This document shows positions 35,348 through 43,605 of a stretch of 64,000 bases of DNA, piece after piece. Position numbers and translations under genes: made by a program. Where the stretch lies: the NCBI GenBank assembly GCA_963921255.3, contig CAWUEW020000001.1, forward strand, positions 186,001 to 250,000. Reading direction: 5' to 3'. How positions within the stretch are numbered: position 1 is the first letter of the stretch; each line of letters starts with the position of its first letter. The stretch is from JANSYL01 sp963921255. GTDB taxonomy: Bacteria > Pseudomonadota > Alphaproteobacteria > Rhodobacterales > Rhodobacteraceae. The notes beneath the pieces were generated by a model. It was given only the letters and a program-made list of their open reading frames with translations, was not told the origin of the DNA and made no database searches.

Positions 35348-35561
35348 ATTCGACCCGAACGCGCCTGTCAGAGCCGAACAAGACATTCGGCAAGGGCCAA
35401 TTGGATCGAGGAATACTCGGCGTGACGACCGGAGCCGAGACTGAGTTCACCGCGTGCGAGGGATCCCTTGGGCGAGGTGGAATGGCCGGTGGGGTAATGA
35501 GGCTCTGCCGGGGCCCGGCCGCAGGGTTTGCGGCGCAGTCTAACGTTCCGGAGGAAAGTTA
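35348..35561. other. pufQ-pufB spacer
   Basis: 214 bp without a convincing gene. A short GC-rich palindrome (GGGGCCCGGCC region near 35510) and the pufB ribosome site GGAGGAAAG at its right end are the only features seen. Confidence 0.5.
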
Positions 35562-35711
35562 ATGGCTGACAATTCCGACCTGTCCTTCACGGGTCTGACC
35601 GACGAGCAAGCCCAAGAGCTGCACGCGGTGTACATGAGCGGGTTGTACCTGTTCGGGGCGGTTGCCCTGGTCGCACACCTCGCCACGTACATCTGGGCAC
35701 CTTGGTTCTGA
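35562..35711 (+). CDS. pufB: Light-harvesting 1 beta polypeptide
   Basis: 49-aa antenna protein. It begins MADNSDLSFTGLTDEQAQEL; the single membrane helix ends with the pigment-binding histidine in LVAHLATYIWAPWF (AxxxH...W pattern). GGAGGAAAG lies just upstream. It pairs with PufA around the reaction centre. Confidence 0.97.
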   Translation: MADNSDLSFTGLTDEQAQELHAVYMSGLYLFGAVALVAHLATYIWAPWF

Positions 35712-35726
35712 GGAAGGATCTGAAGA

Positions 35727-35891
35727 ATGGCAAAATTCTACAAAATCTGGCTCATCTTCGACCCCCGCCGCGTGTTCGTCGCGCAGGGTGTCTTCCTGTT
35801 CCTGCTGGCCGCAATGATCCACCTGGTGGTTCTGTCGTCCGGTCTGAACTGGTTTGAAGGTGCCGCAATGAACATGGGTTTCGGCGGCTAA
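35727..35891 (+). CDS. pufA: Light-harvesting 1 alpha polypeptide
   Basis: 54-aa antenna protein: MAKFYKIWLIFDPRRVFVAQ, then the helix FLFLLAAMIHLVVLSS with the bacteriochlorophyll-binding His, then LNWFEGAAMNMGFGG. It starts 15 bp after pufB. It is normally followed by pufL and pufM, which are absent here. Confidence 0.97.
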   Translation: MAKFYKIWLIFDPRRVFVAQGVFLFLLAAMIHLVVLSSGLNWFEGAAMNMGFGG

Positions 35892-35902
35892 GCTGACACG
35901 AC

Positions 35903-35957
35903 TTTCATTGCAATGAAACTCACGCTGCGGGCGGTGCGTGCCCGCCTCGCCCGCAGC
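35903..35957 (+). promoter_or_regulatory. Post-pufA hairpins
   Basis: Perfect 16-bp palindrome TTTCATTGCAATGAAA (35903-35918), then a 9-bp stem GCTGCGGGC/GCCCGCAGC (35924-35932, 35949-35957). In Rhodobacter, hairpins between pufA and pufL protect the pufBA mRNA segment from decay; the same position suggests the same job. Confidence 0.7.
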
Positions 35958-36149
35958 ATACAGAACGACCCCACCGCGCCCCACTGGCCACAGACCGCTT
36001 CGAAGGATGGTGCGCGGCCCGAGATTGAATTCGATCCGAAGTGGATGACCGCTTTTGTGATCACACGGTACCTTGCGTCCCTTCGTGAGGAGACTCAGCC
36101 GCGAATGGGTCAGACCCCGTTCGCGGCTTTTTTAACACCTGGGCTCTAG
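35913..36149 (+). CDS. Doubtful 78-aa ORF in the pufA-dxs gap
   Basis: Open frame starting MKLTLRAVRARLARSIQND and containing ARPEIEFDPKWMTAFVITRY. It starts inside a palindrome and runs through the terminator at 36097, so expression of the full frame is unlikely. The middle part is not recognisably PufL, PufM, PufC or PufX. It may be the only debris between pufA and dxs. Confidence 0.25.
   Translation: MKLTLRAVRARLARSIQNDPTAPHWPQTASKDGARPEIEFDPKWMTAFVITRYLASLREETQPRMGQTPFAAFLTPGL
36097..36133 (+). terminator. Rho-independent terminator of the bchCXYZ-pufQBA operon
   Basis: 9-bp stem AGCCGCGAA/TTCGCGGCT followed by six T residues. It lies 205 bp after pufA and ends the operon before dxs. 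Confidence 0.9.
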
Positions 36150-36163
36150 GGAGGACCCATCCG

Positions 36164-38107
36164 ATGACACGACCGACCGGATATTCAGACATTCCCACCA
36201 CACCGATCCTGGATCGCGTGACCTATCCGTCTGATTTGCGACGGTTGACGGATGCCGAACTGGCCCGATGCGCGGATGAATTGCGGGCCGAGACGATCTC
36301 GGCGGTCTCGCAAACGGGCGGCCACTTGGGATCATCTTTGGGTGTGGTCGAGTTGACGGTCGCGATTCATGCGGTGTTCAACACGCCCTATGACAAGTTG
36401 GTCTGGGATGTCGGTCACCAGTGTTATCCCCACAAGATCGTCACCGGACGCCGTGATCGGATCCGCACCCTGCGCCAGAAGGGCGGGCTGAGCGGGTTCA
36501 CCAAACGCTCGGAAAGCGAATACGACCCGTTTGGCGCGGCGCATTCGTCGACCTCGATCTCCGCGGCGCTGGGCTTTGCCATGGCGCGCGAGATGGGGCA
36601 GGCCACAGGCGACGCGATTGCCGTGATCGGGGACGGCTCGATCAGCGCCGGTATGGCGTACGAGGCCTTGAACAACGCCGGCGATCTTGGGCGTCGGTTG
36701 TTCGTGATCCTGAACGACAACGACATGTCGATTGCCCCCCCAGTCGGAGCGATGTCGCGGTATCTGGCCGGACTGTCTGACAATTCGCCGCTTGCCACAC
36801 TCAAGGACATCGCGGACGGCGTCGCGTCGCATTTGCCCGAGCCATTGCGCCACGGCGCAGAACGCGCGCGCGAGCTGGTGACCGGACATCCAAAATCGGC
36901 AACATTGTTCGAGCACCTAGGCTTTACCTATGTGGGCCCGGTCGACGGGCACAACATGGCCGAACTCTTGAACGTCCTGCGCGCCACCAAAGCCCGGTCA
37001 ACCGGCCCTGTCCTGATTCATGCGGTGACGGTGAAGGGCAAGGGATATGCCCCCGCAGAAGGTTCGGACGATTGCTACCACGGGGTGGCGAAGTTCGATG
37101 TTGCCACGGGTGCCCAAAAGAAATCGGCACCGAACGCCCCGAGTTACACAAATGTCTTTGGACAGAGCCTAACCCGCCACGCAGAGCAGGATAATCGCAT
37201 CGTTGGTGTGACCGCTGCAATGCCGGGAGGCACCGGTTTGACCATGCTGCAAAAGGCGATGCCCGGGCGTGTATTCGATGTCGGGATCGCGGAACAACAT
37301 GCGGTGACGTTCAGTGCCGGAATGGCTGCGGGCGGCATGAAACCGTTCTGCGCGATCTATTCCAGCTTCCTGCAACGGGGATACGATCAGGTCGTCCACG
37401 ATGTGGCGCTCCAGAACCTGCCTGTTCGTTTCATGATTGATCGCGCCGGTCTTGTCGGTGCCGACGGTCCGACACATGCGGGCGCGTTTGACATCGGGTT
37501 CCTGGCGGCCTTGCCGAACATGACGGTCATGGCCTGCGCGGACGAAGCCGAGCTGGTGCACATGATGGCCACCGCGGCCGCGCATGACAGCGGGCCGATC
37601 GCCCTGCGTTACCCGCGCGGCGAAGGCACGGGCGTGGAGATGCCCGAAATGGGCGACGTGTTGGAGATCGGCAAAGGTCGCGTGCTGCAGGATGGCTCGG
37701 ACGTCGCGATCCTGTCGTTCGGCGCGCATTTGGCGGAAGCCACGGACGCGGCGCGGGCGCTGGAGGCGCGCGGGCTCAGCGTCACAATCGCGGACGCGCG
37801 GTTCGCGAAACCGTTGGACACCGATCTGATCGACACCCTGGCAGACACCCACCGTGCGCTGATCACCGTGGAACAGGGCGCTGTCCTTGGATTTGGGGGC
37901 CTTGTCCTGCACCATCTGGCGGAAACGGCCCGATTGGACGGACGCTGCGCGGTGCGGACGTTGCATCTCCCGGACCGTTTCATTGATCAGGCAAGCCCGG
38001 CAGACATGTATGCCGATGCCGGCCTGACGGCGGATGACATCGCCAACGCGGCGCTTGAGGCGATGGGTGTCGCGACAGTGGCCTTCGAAAGCAAAGCCCG
38101 CGCGTAA
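36164..38107 (+). CDS. dxs: 1-deoxy-D-xylulose-5-phosphate synthase
   Basis: First enzyme of the MEP isoprenoid pathway; supplies precursors for carotenoids and the phytyl tail. 647 aa. WDVGHQCYPHKIVTGR, the TPP motif GDGSISAGMAYEALNNAGD and the transketolase region DRAGLVGADGPTHAG are clear. AGGGAGGA precedes the ATG. It follows puf as in Rhodobacter. A GCCCGCGC/GCGCGGGC hairpin spans its stop codon. Confidence 0.97.
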   Translation: MTRPTGYSDIPTTPILDRVTYPSDLRRLTDAELARCADELRAETISAVSQTGGHLGSSLGVVELTVAIHAVFNTPYDKLVWDVGHQCYPHKIVTGRRDRIRTLRQKGGLSGFTKRSESEYDPFGAAHSSTSISAALGFAMAREMGQATGDAIAVIGDGSISAGMAYEALNNAGDLGRRLFVILNDNDMSIAPPVGAMSRYLAGLSDNSPLATLKDIADGVASHLPEPLRHGAERARELVTGHPKSATLFEHLGFTYVGPVDGHNMAELLNVLRATKARSTGPVLIHAVTVKGKGYAPAEGSDDCYHGVAKFDVATGAQKKSAPNAPSYTNVFGQSLTRHAEQDNRIVGVTAAMPGGTGLTMLQKAMPGRVFDVGIAEQHAVTFSAGMAAGGMKPFCAIYSSFLQRGYDQVVHDVALQNLPVRFMIDRAGLVGADGPTHAGAFDIGFLAALPNMTVMACADEAELVHMMATAAAHDSGPIALRYPRGEGTGVEMPEMGDVLEIGKGRVLQDGSDVAILSFGAHLAEATDAARALEARGLSVTIADARFAKPLDTDLIDTLADTHRALITVEQGAVLGFGGLVLHHLAETARLDGRCAVRTLHLPDRFIDQASPADMYADAGLTADDIANAALEAMGVATVAFESKARA

Positions 38108-38140
38108 AGCGCGGGCCTCAGCACCGTCTTCAGTGCCGGA

Positions 38141-38662
38141 TCAGGCGTCTTGAAAAATGACCCCGGCGTGATCCCGCAGGTAGATCTGCAGCCACGGCGT
38201 GAAGCTGGAGGGCCGGGCCAAGACATCCTTTGACAGCTCTGACAGCGGTTGCCAGATCGTATCCATCACTTCGTCCGGGTTTGGCTTTGGCTCGATCCCC
38301 GCGGGGACATCGCCCACGAAGATATCAACCACTTCATGTTCGATCAGACCGCCGCCCACGTCCGCGCGGTATTCCACCGTGTCCCGATAGACCAAGGGTA
38401 CGCCGCTGATCCCAAGTTCTTCCCCGAGGCGGCGTTCGGCGCAGGCCATCATATCCTCGCCCCAAAACGGATGCGTGCAGCAGGTGTTCGCCCAGAGACC
38501 CGGCGTATGGTACTTGCCAAGCGCCCGACGCTGCAAAAGCACCTTGTCGCCCCGCATCAAGAAGACCGAGATCGCCTTGTGGCGCAGGCCCTTGAGATGG
38601 GCCTCCAGCTTTTCCACGGGGGTCAGTTTGCCGTCGACCCAGGTTGGGATTTCGATGCTCAT
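38141..38662 (-). CDS. idi: Isopentenyl-diphosphate delta-isomerase, type I
   Basis: Nudix-fold isomerase interconverting IPP and DMAPP, 173 aa. HKAISVFLMRGDKVLLQRRA, NTCCTHPFWGEDMMACAERRLGEELG (catalytic Cys and Nudix box) and EHEVVDIFVGDV are present. Start ATG overlaps the bchP stop, so it is the last gene of the bchG-carrier-bchP-idi operon. Confidence 0.95.
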   Translation of the reverse strand: MSIEIPTWVDGKLTPVEKLEAHLKGLRHKAISVFLMRGDKVLLQRRALGKYHTPGLWANTCCTHPFWGEDMMACAERRLGEELGISGVPLVYRDTVEYRADVGGGLIEHEVVDIFVGDVPAGIEPKPNPDEVMDTIWQPLSELSKDVLARPSSFTPWLQIYLRDHAGVIFQDA

Positions 38663-39846
38663 GCGTGTGTCGGGGCCACGATGCCAGTCAGATGGGCCAA
38701 GTTCTTGATGCCGATCTTCAAATGCGCCAGAGGCCGTGCCTTAACCAGTTCCTTGTTCATATAAGCCTCGAAGGTCAGACGTTGCACGTCGACATCGTGG
38801 CACAGGCTGACAAACCGTTCCCGGCGTTCGTCGGATTTGTAATAGGCATCCTGCATGGCGCCGAGGATCTTGAAGACATTCTTGTGCTCGCGCATGAACA
38901 GCTTTCGGGCAAGCTTCAGATCCTTGATCAGGCCGGACTGGAGTTTGGCCGCCGCGGCGATGCCGGCCACCCGTCCGCCCATCATGGCATAGTAAATCCC
39001 CTCACCAGAGGATGGTGCAACAACCCCGGCGGCATCCCCGGCCAGAACGACGTCACGGCCGTTGTCCCATTCATCCAGCGGCTTGAGCGGGATGGGGGCG
39101 CCTTCGCGGCGAATGGTGTCACAATCGGCCAGGCCCGATGCTTCGCGCAGATCGGCCGTCGCCTTCTTGAGATCGACTTCGCGGTGGAAGGTGCCCATGC
39201 CGACGCTGGCGGATTCCCCATGCGGGAAGACCCAACCGTAGAAATCCGGGCTGATCCGGCCATCATAGATCACGTCGCACCGGTCGGGGTGGTATTCGCC
39301 CCGCGGACCAGGCGATTTGATGATCTCGTGATACGCGATCACGTAGGGGATCTTGTCGCCGCCTTTGACTTCGGTCCGGGCCACGTTCGACCGTGCGCCG
39401 TCTGCTCCGATGACCATGCGCGTGGTCAGGGCCCTCGAATCGCCGCTGGCCTTGTCGCGGAAATGGACATGGGTGCCGTCCTGGTCCCGGGTGATGTTGG
39501 TGTAGGTCCCGGTGAACCGTTCGGCCCCGGCCTCCTGGGCGCGGGTCCGCAGGTATTCGTCAAAGTGCTCGCGATCGACCATGCCGACGAAGCCGTTCTC
39601 GATCGGAATGTCAACACGGCGCCCCGTGGGCGAAATCATCCGGGCGGTCGTGATCTTGGCGACGATCTGGTCCTCGGGGATGTCGAAATCCCGGATCAGG
39701 CGCGGCGGGATTGCACCGCCGCAGGGCTTGATCCGCCCCGCCTTGTCGATCAGCGCCACCTTGTGGCCCGACCGCGCAAGGTCCTCGGCCGCCGTCGCGC
39801 CAGATGGGCCTCCGCCCACAACAACAACATCATACTTCATGGTCAT
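38659..39846 (-). CDS. bchP: Geranylgeranyl diphosphate/bacteriochlorophyll reductase BchP
   Basis: Reduces the geranylgeranyl tail of bacteriochlorophyll to phytyl. 395 aa; FAD-binding MKYDVVVVGGGPSGATAAEDLARSG, RIKPCGGAIPPR and VLAGDAAGVVAPSSGEGIYYAM. The ATG at 39846 overlaps the stop of the upstream carrier gene (ATGA); an ATG at 39840 is also possible. Confidence 0.96.
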   Translation of the reverse strand: MTMKYDVVVVGGGPSGATAAEDLARSGHKVALIDKAGRIKPCGGAIPPRLIRDFDIPEDQIVAKITTARMISPTGRRVDIPIENGFVGMVDREHFDEYLRTRAQEAGAERFTGTYTNITRDQDGTHVHFRDKASGDSRALTTRMVIGADGARSNVARTEVKGGDKIPYVIAYHEIIKSPGPRGEYHPDRCDVIYDGRISPDFYGWVFPHGESASVGMGTFHREVDLKKATADLREASGLADCDTIRREGAPIPLKPLDEWDNGRDVVLAGDAAGVVAPSSGEGIYYAMMGGRVAGIAAAAKLQSGLIKDLKLARKLFMREHKNVFKILGAMQDAYYKSDERRERFVSLCHDVDVQRLTFEAYMNKELVKARPLAHLKIGIKNLAHLTGIVAPTHA

Positions 39847-41132
39847 TCTCCCGGAACGGCGGCGCCCTGTGGCGCGATGGTGATGCGGCGATCCATGATG
39901 CGGAGCGCCATGAAGGCCGCCGCCAGGTAGAGCGCCGCCTCCAGAATGAAGACCGCACCAAAGGCGGTCGGATCGGTGAACATGCGTCGCGCGATGTCGG
40001 CCAGGGCGGCCCCGGCCAACCCCCCGAATCCGGCGGCAATGGCCTGCGCGGCGCCCCAAAGGCCCATGCGTGTGCCTTCTCGGGCGTCCCGCCCCTCGCC
40101 CGCCAACGCCATCATCGAGCCAATGGCCGCGACGGCGAACATGCCATTGAAGAACCCCATCAGGACGACAGCGGGCACCAACGGCGCGCTTGGACCGATC
40201 TGGCCCAGGAAGACGATCAATCCAAGGGCGGCGGCCGACCCGAGGCAGCCGGCAATCACCCAACTGCGCAAGCTGCCCAATCGCAGGGCGGTGCCTGCGA
40301 CGCCAACAAGGACCATACCAAGGAACACCCCGCCATTCTGCGCGCCCGACAGCGAGGTCGATTCACCCGGGGTGAAATCGAAGACCAGCCCGGAATAGGG
40401 CTCGAGGATCAGTTCCTGCATGAAATAGGCGGTCATGCTGAGGAAGACGAACAAGGTGAACATGCGGGCCTTGGGTTCGGCCCAGACCTCGCGCAGGCCT
40501 TCCAGAAACGGAACCGAGTCCTGTTCGGGTCGGGCGATCACGCGGGCCTCGATGCCCCAGACGGCCACGCATGTAACGACGAAGGCCCCAAGCGTGACTA
40601 CACCGACAACCTGCATCAGGCGGTCGGGCGTGTAGGGGTCCAGAAACTGCCCGGATACGCCGGCTGTCACGGCAATGCCGAGAATCATCATCAACCAGGT
40701 GATGGTCGCGGCAGCCGGTCTGCGGCGCGGCGCGGTGGCCGTGGCCAGCAGGGCCAGGAGTGACGTGCCAGATGCTCCGACCCCAACGCCGATAGCGGCA
40801 TAGGCGAAGATCGAAAAGATCAGCCCAAGCATCATCTGCGTTTGCATGAGAATCACGCCGTAAGCGGCCCCAAGTCCGCCAAGGGCGAGAACGGCCATGC
40901 CGCCTATGATCCAACGGGTCCGCTTGCCACCTGTGTCAGACCGATAGCCCCACTGTGGGCGCGTGATCTGAATGCCGTAATGCAAGGCGACCAGCGCGCC
41001 GGGCAGAACGGCGGGCAGAACCAGTTCAACCACCATCAGGCGGTTCAGGGTCGATGTGGTCAGAACAACGATGGCGCCAAGCGCCATTTGCACAAACCCC
41101 AACCGGACGATCTGAAGCCAGGACAGGGTCAT
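39843..41132 (-). CDS. BCD/PucC-family major facilitator (ORF428-like)
   Basis: 12-helix MFS-type protein of the bacteriochlorophyll delivery (PucC/LhaA) family, 429 aa. LVALHYGIQITRPQWGYRSDTGGKRTRWI is the family's first-loop signature. The position between bchG and bchP matches ORF428 of Rhodobacter capsulatus. It is thought to handle or deliver bacteriochlorophyll to complexes. Overlaps bchG and bchP by 4 bp each. Confidence 0.92.
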   Translation of the reverse strand: MTLSWLQIVRLGFVQMALGAIVVLTTSTLNRLMVVELVLPAVLPGALVALHYGIQITRPQWGYRSDTGGKRTRWIIGGMAVLALGGLGAAYGVILMQTQMMLGLIFSIFAYAAIGVGVGASGTSLLALLATATAPRRRPAAATITWLMMILGIAVTAGVSGQFLDPYTPDRLMQVVGVVTLGAFVVTCVAVWGIEARVIARPEQDSVPFLEGLREVWAEPKARMFTLFVFLSMTAYFMQELILEPYSGLVFDFTPGESTSLSGAQNGGVFLGMVLVGVAGTALRLGSLRSWVIAGCLGSAAALGLIVFLGQIGPSAPLVPAVVLMGFFNGMFAVAAIGSMMALAGEGRDAREGTRMGLWGAAQAIAAGFGGLAGAALADIARRMFTDPTAFGAVFILEAALYLAAAFMALRIMDRRITIAPQGAAVPGE

Positions 41133-42049
41133 GGTACAATATCCAATGTCCGCACCGCGAAGGCCGTAACCATCATTCCGGACACATACAGGGTCACGCC
41201 GACGCCGTTGTACCAGGGCGCCTTGGCTTTCGGATCGCGCAGCAGGACCCGCATCGCATAGAGCTGCGCAATCAGAGACACCGCGATGGCCAGCCCGTGA
41301 ATCTGGCGATCCCAGAACCCGTAGAGCAGGACGAACACAGCAAGCTGCGGCACCGCCATTACAACGCAGGCAAGCTTTGCGGCGCGTTCAGGCCCAAGCG
41401 TAACCGGGAGGGAATTCACGCCCATTTGGCGATCACCTTCCAACGCTTTGAAATCATTGAGGGTCATGATGCCATGGGCCCCAATGCCATAAAGCACGGC
41501 GACAATGATGACAGGCCAAGACGGGGCCCCGGATGCAAGCACGGCAGCACCCGTGAACCACGGCAGGGTTTCGTAGCTGAGCCCAACGAGACCCGGGCCC
41601 CACCACCCAGAGCGTTTTAGGCGCACCGGCTCGGCGGAGTAGGCCCAGGCTGCCGCGATCGCGACCAGCGTCGCGGCAAACCCCCAAGGGCCAAGCGCCA
41701 GGCCCAGAACGGCTGCGAACCCGGACATTCCGAGCGCGATCCAAAGCCCCCACCGGCCCGGAATTCGGCCAGACGGAATGGGGCGGTTCGGTTCATTGAT
41801 GGCATCGACGTGGCGGTCGCACCAATCATTGGCGGCCTGGCTCATCCCGCAGACGACCGGACCGGCAAGCACAACCCCAAGGATCAGGAGACCCCAGTGG
41901 CCGGCTGGTGCGACGCCGGCCGAAACGGCCCCACACAAATAGGCCCACATTGGTGGAAACCACGTGATCGGCTTCAACAGCGTCAAGACCGCACGTGGGT
42001 CCGGCAGGCTGTTGGGATTTGGCGGTGTGAGGTCGGTCGTTACACTCAT
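41129..42049 (-). CDS. bchG: Bacteriochlorophyll a synthase (prenyltransferase) BchG
   Basis: UbiA-family membrane prenyltransferase that esterifies bacteriochlorophyllide a. 306 aa; LLKPITWFPPMWAYLCGAVS, the aspartate motif NDWCDRHVDAINEPNRPIPSGRI and GIGAHGIMTLNDFKALEGDR. The ATG at 42049 has no Shine-Dalgarno sequence: a PpsR box ends 2 bp upstream, so the message is probably nearly leaderless. Confidence 0.95.
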   Translation of the reverse strand: MSVTTDLTPPNPNSLPDPRAVLTLLKPITWFPPMWAYLCGAVSAGVAPAGHWGLLILGVVLAGPVVCGMSQAANDWCDRHVDAINEPNRPIPSGRIPGRWGLWIALGMSGFAAVLGLALGPWGFAATLVAIAAAWAYSAEPVRLKRSGWWGPGLVGLSYETLPWFTGAAVLASGAPSWPVIIVAVLYGIGAHGIMTLNDFKALEGDRQMGVNSLPVTLGPERAAKLACVVMAVPQLAVFVLLYGFWDRQIHGLAIAVSLIAQLYAMRVLLRDPKAKAPWYNGVGVTLYVSGMMVTAFAVRTLDIVP

Positions 42050-42051
42050 TG

Positions 42052-42069
42052 TGTAAGTCTAAGCTTACA
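42052..42069. promoter_or_regulatory. PpsR/CrtJ box abutting bchG
   Basis: TGTAAGTCTAAGCTTACA, perfect TGT-N12-ACA, ending 2 bp from the bchG ATG. On the minus strand it contains TGTAAG, a candidate -10. Confidence 0.88.
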
Positions 42070-42086
42070 CACAGCGACTCGGCAAG

Positions 42087-42104
42087 TGTAAACTTTAGTT
42101 GACG
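42087..42104. promoter_or_regulatory. Degenerate PpsR box upstream of bchG
   Basis: TGTAAACTTTAGTTGACG, one mismatch in the second half-site (ACG for ACA). Its minus-strand TTTACA lies 17 bp from the TGTAAG in the first box and can be a -35. Confidence 0.65.
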
Positions 42105-42120
42105 CATTGCACGAGGCACA

Positions 42121-42152
42121 AAAAAAGCGCGCCTGAAGCGCGCCAATTTTTT
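42121..42152 (-). terminator. Terminator after ppsR
   Basis: GCGCGC stem repeated around CTGAA, flanked by A-rich and T-rich tracts on either side, so it can end ppsR transcription and is symmetrical enough to act both ways. It separates ppsR from the bchG promoter. Confidence 0.8.
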
Positions 42153-42165
42153 CATGTGAAATCGA

Positions 42166-43605
42166 CTAGTTGTCGTTTTTGTGGAGCAGCCCGTACTTGC
42201 GAAGCTTCACGTAGAGTGACTGGCGTGACAGCCCAAGCATCTCAGCTGCGGCCACCCGGTTGTTCTCGGTCAACTCGACAGCGGTTTCGATGCACATCTT
42301 CTCAACCACGTCGGTCGTTGCCGAAACGATATCCTTCAGCGGCGCTGACCCGACCAGATCCATGACATTGCGCATCGCATCATCCGAGACGGGCGCCGGT
42401 CCGGGCAGGTTCGTTGCAACGGGTTCGCGGACGACCTCCATCCGCGATGTATCGCGAATGACAAAGGCGAACCCTCCCGCACCTGTCTGAGACAGATGGG
42501 TGGCCGAAAGCTCAACCGAAAGTTGCGAACCATGGGCACTTTCCAAACGGGTGGCGTAGACCCGCATGGTGCCGTTGCGCACCGCGTTGTCGATCAGCAC
42601 TTTGAGATCGACACTGCCGCGCGACAGAAACTCGGCAAGAGACTTGCCCTTCACGTCGCTCAACTGGCCGGCGTCGCACAAACCAAGGAACGCATCGTTT
42701 GCGGTTTTGATCAGACCATTGGCATCTGTGAACACCATGGCGTCCGGCGCGCTGCGGAACAGGCCGCCAAGCGCCTGCGCCAGTTCGGCCGCGACGGTTT
42801 CGGCCGTCTGGGCGGGCTCAATCCGACACAGAAGGGTCTTGTCGCCGGCCGCCCGAAACACGACCGGGTCAATCAGAACCTCTGACTGGCCGCGCCGCGT
42901 CGTGACGCGCATCGGACCAGTGGATTCGTCGCCGGCCACGATCACGAGGCTTTCGATGAACTCGCCCCTGCGACGGCCCTCGAACTCTTGCGTGAAGGCG
43001 CTGCCCGCAAGGCCGCTGGGCTCACCGCCCAAAAGCTGTGCCGCGGTGGAGTTCAGATCAACAATCCGCCCAGAGGCGACATCGACCAGCACCAGCGCAT
43101 CCCGCGCGGCCTCCATGATGACCCGATACCGCGTTTCGTAGTCGCGGTGGGTCTCGTAATCTTTCTCAAGCGCAAGCTGGGCTTTGACCAACCGATGCTG
43201 AAGTTCCGCAATCGGACGAAGATCGCGACCAAGCATCAGAATGATGTCGTCCCGACCGGTTTTGTGCAGCGTGTAGCGGATCGGGAATTCCCAATTCGCA
43301 TTGTCGAAATGGTTCACCTCGATCGCATCGGAGGGCCGCGCTTCACCGACGCGGTAGGCCTCAAGCTGCTTTTCGAGTTTCGACAGGCTGTCTTCGGCCA
43401 TGAATTCGCGGATATCGCGGTCTTTCCAATGGTCGAGACGCCCCAGGGTCGGGTTCAACGGATTGACGATGACGGATTTGACGGTGCCTTCGGTGTCGAG
43501 AACAATCGCCAGATCGGCAGCGGTTTGTACGATCTCGTTGAACTGCTCGGGCCCAATCGGAGGGGCCGCAGGCTGATCCCGGAATTCTGTGCCGCGCGTA
43601 TTCAT
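42166..43605 (-). CDS. ppsR: Photosynthesis repressor PpsR (CrtJ)
   Basis: Redox-responsive repressor of bch, crt and puc genes, 479 aa. N-terminal region and PAS domains (about 20-130, 155-260 and 275-385) precede a Fis-type helix-turn-helix (ELTENNRVAAAEMLGLSRQS). Cys260 in LLCRIE and Cys438 in EKMCIETA match the two cysteines linked to redox sensing in Rhodobacter PpsR. It is read from the same operon as ppaA (ATGA overlap), and PpsR boxes precede ppaA, so it likely controls itself. Confidence 0.95.
   Translation of the reverse strand: MNTRGTEFRDQPAAPPIGPEQFNEIVQTAADLAIVLDTEGTVKSVIVNPLNPTLGRLDHWKDRDIREFMAEDSLSKLEKQLEAYRVGEARPSDAIEVNHFDNANWEFPIRYTLHKTGRDDIILMLGRDLRPIAELQHRLVKAQLALEKDYETHRDYETRYRVIMEAARDALVLVDVASGRIVDLNSTAAQLLGGEPSGLAGSAFTQEFEGRRRGEFIESLVIVAGDESTGPMRVTTRRGQSEVLIDPVVFRAAGDKTLLCRIEPAQTAETVAAELAQALGGLFRSAPDAMVFTDANGLIKTANDAFLGLCDAGQLSDVKGKSLAEFLSRGSVDLKVLIDNAVRNGTMRVYATRLESAHGSQLSVELSATHLSQTGAGGFAFVIRDTSRMEVVREPVATNLPGPAPVSDDAMRNVMDLVGSAPLKDIVSATTDVVEKMCIETAVELTENNRVAAAEMLGLSRQSLYVKLRKYGLLHKNDN

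Noticed and set aside
35086..35562. 158-codon frame across pufQ and the pufQ-pufB gap, considered as pufK or another puf gene
   Set aside because: It overlaps bchZ and pufQ out of frame, ends at the pufB ATG and has no membrane segment or family resemblance.
38096..38116. Hairpin over the dxs stop codon as a terminator
   Set aside because: A good 8-bp stem, but no T tract follows on either strand, so I mention it only with dxs.
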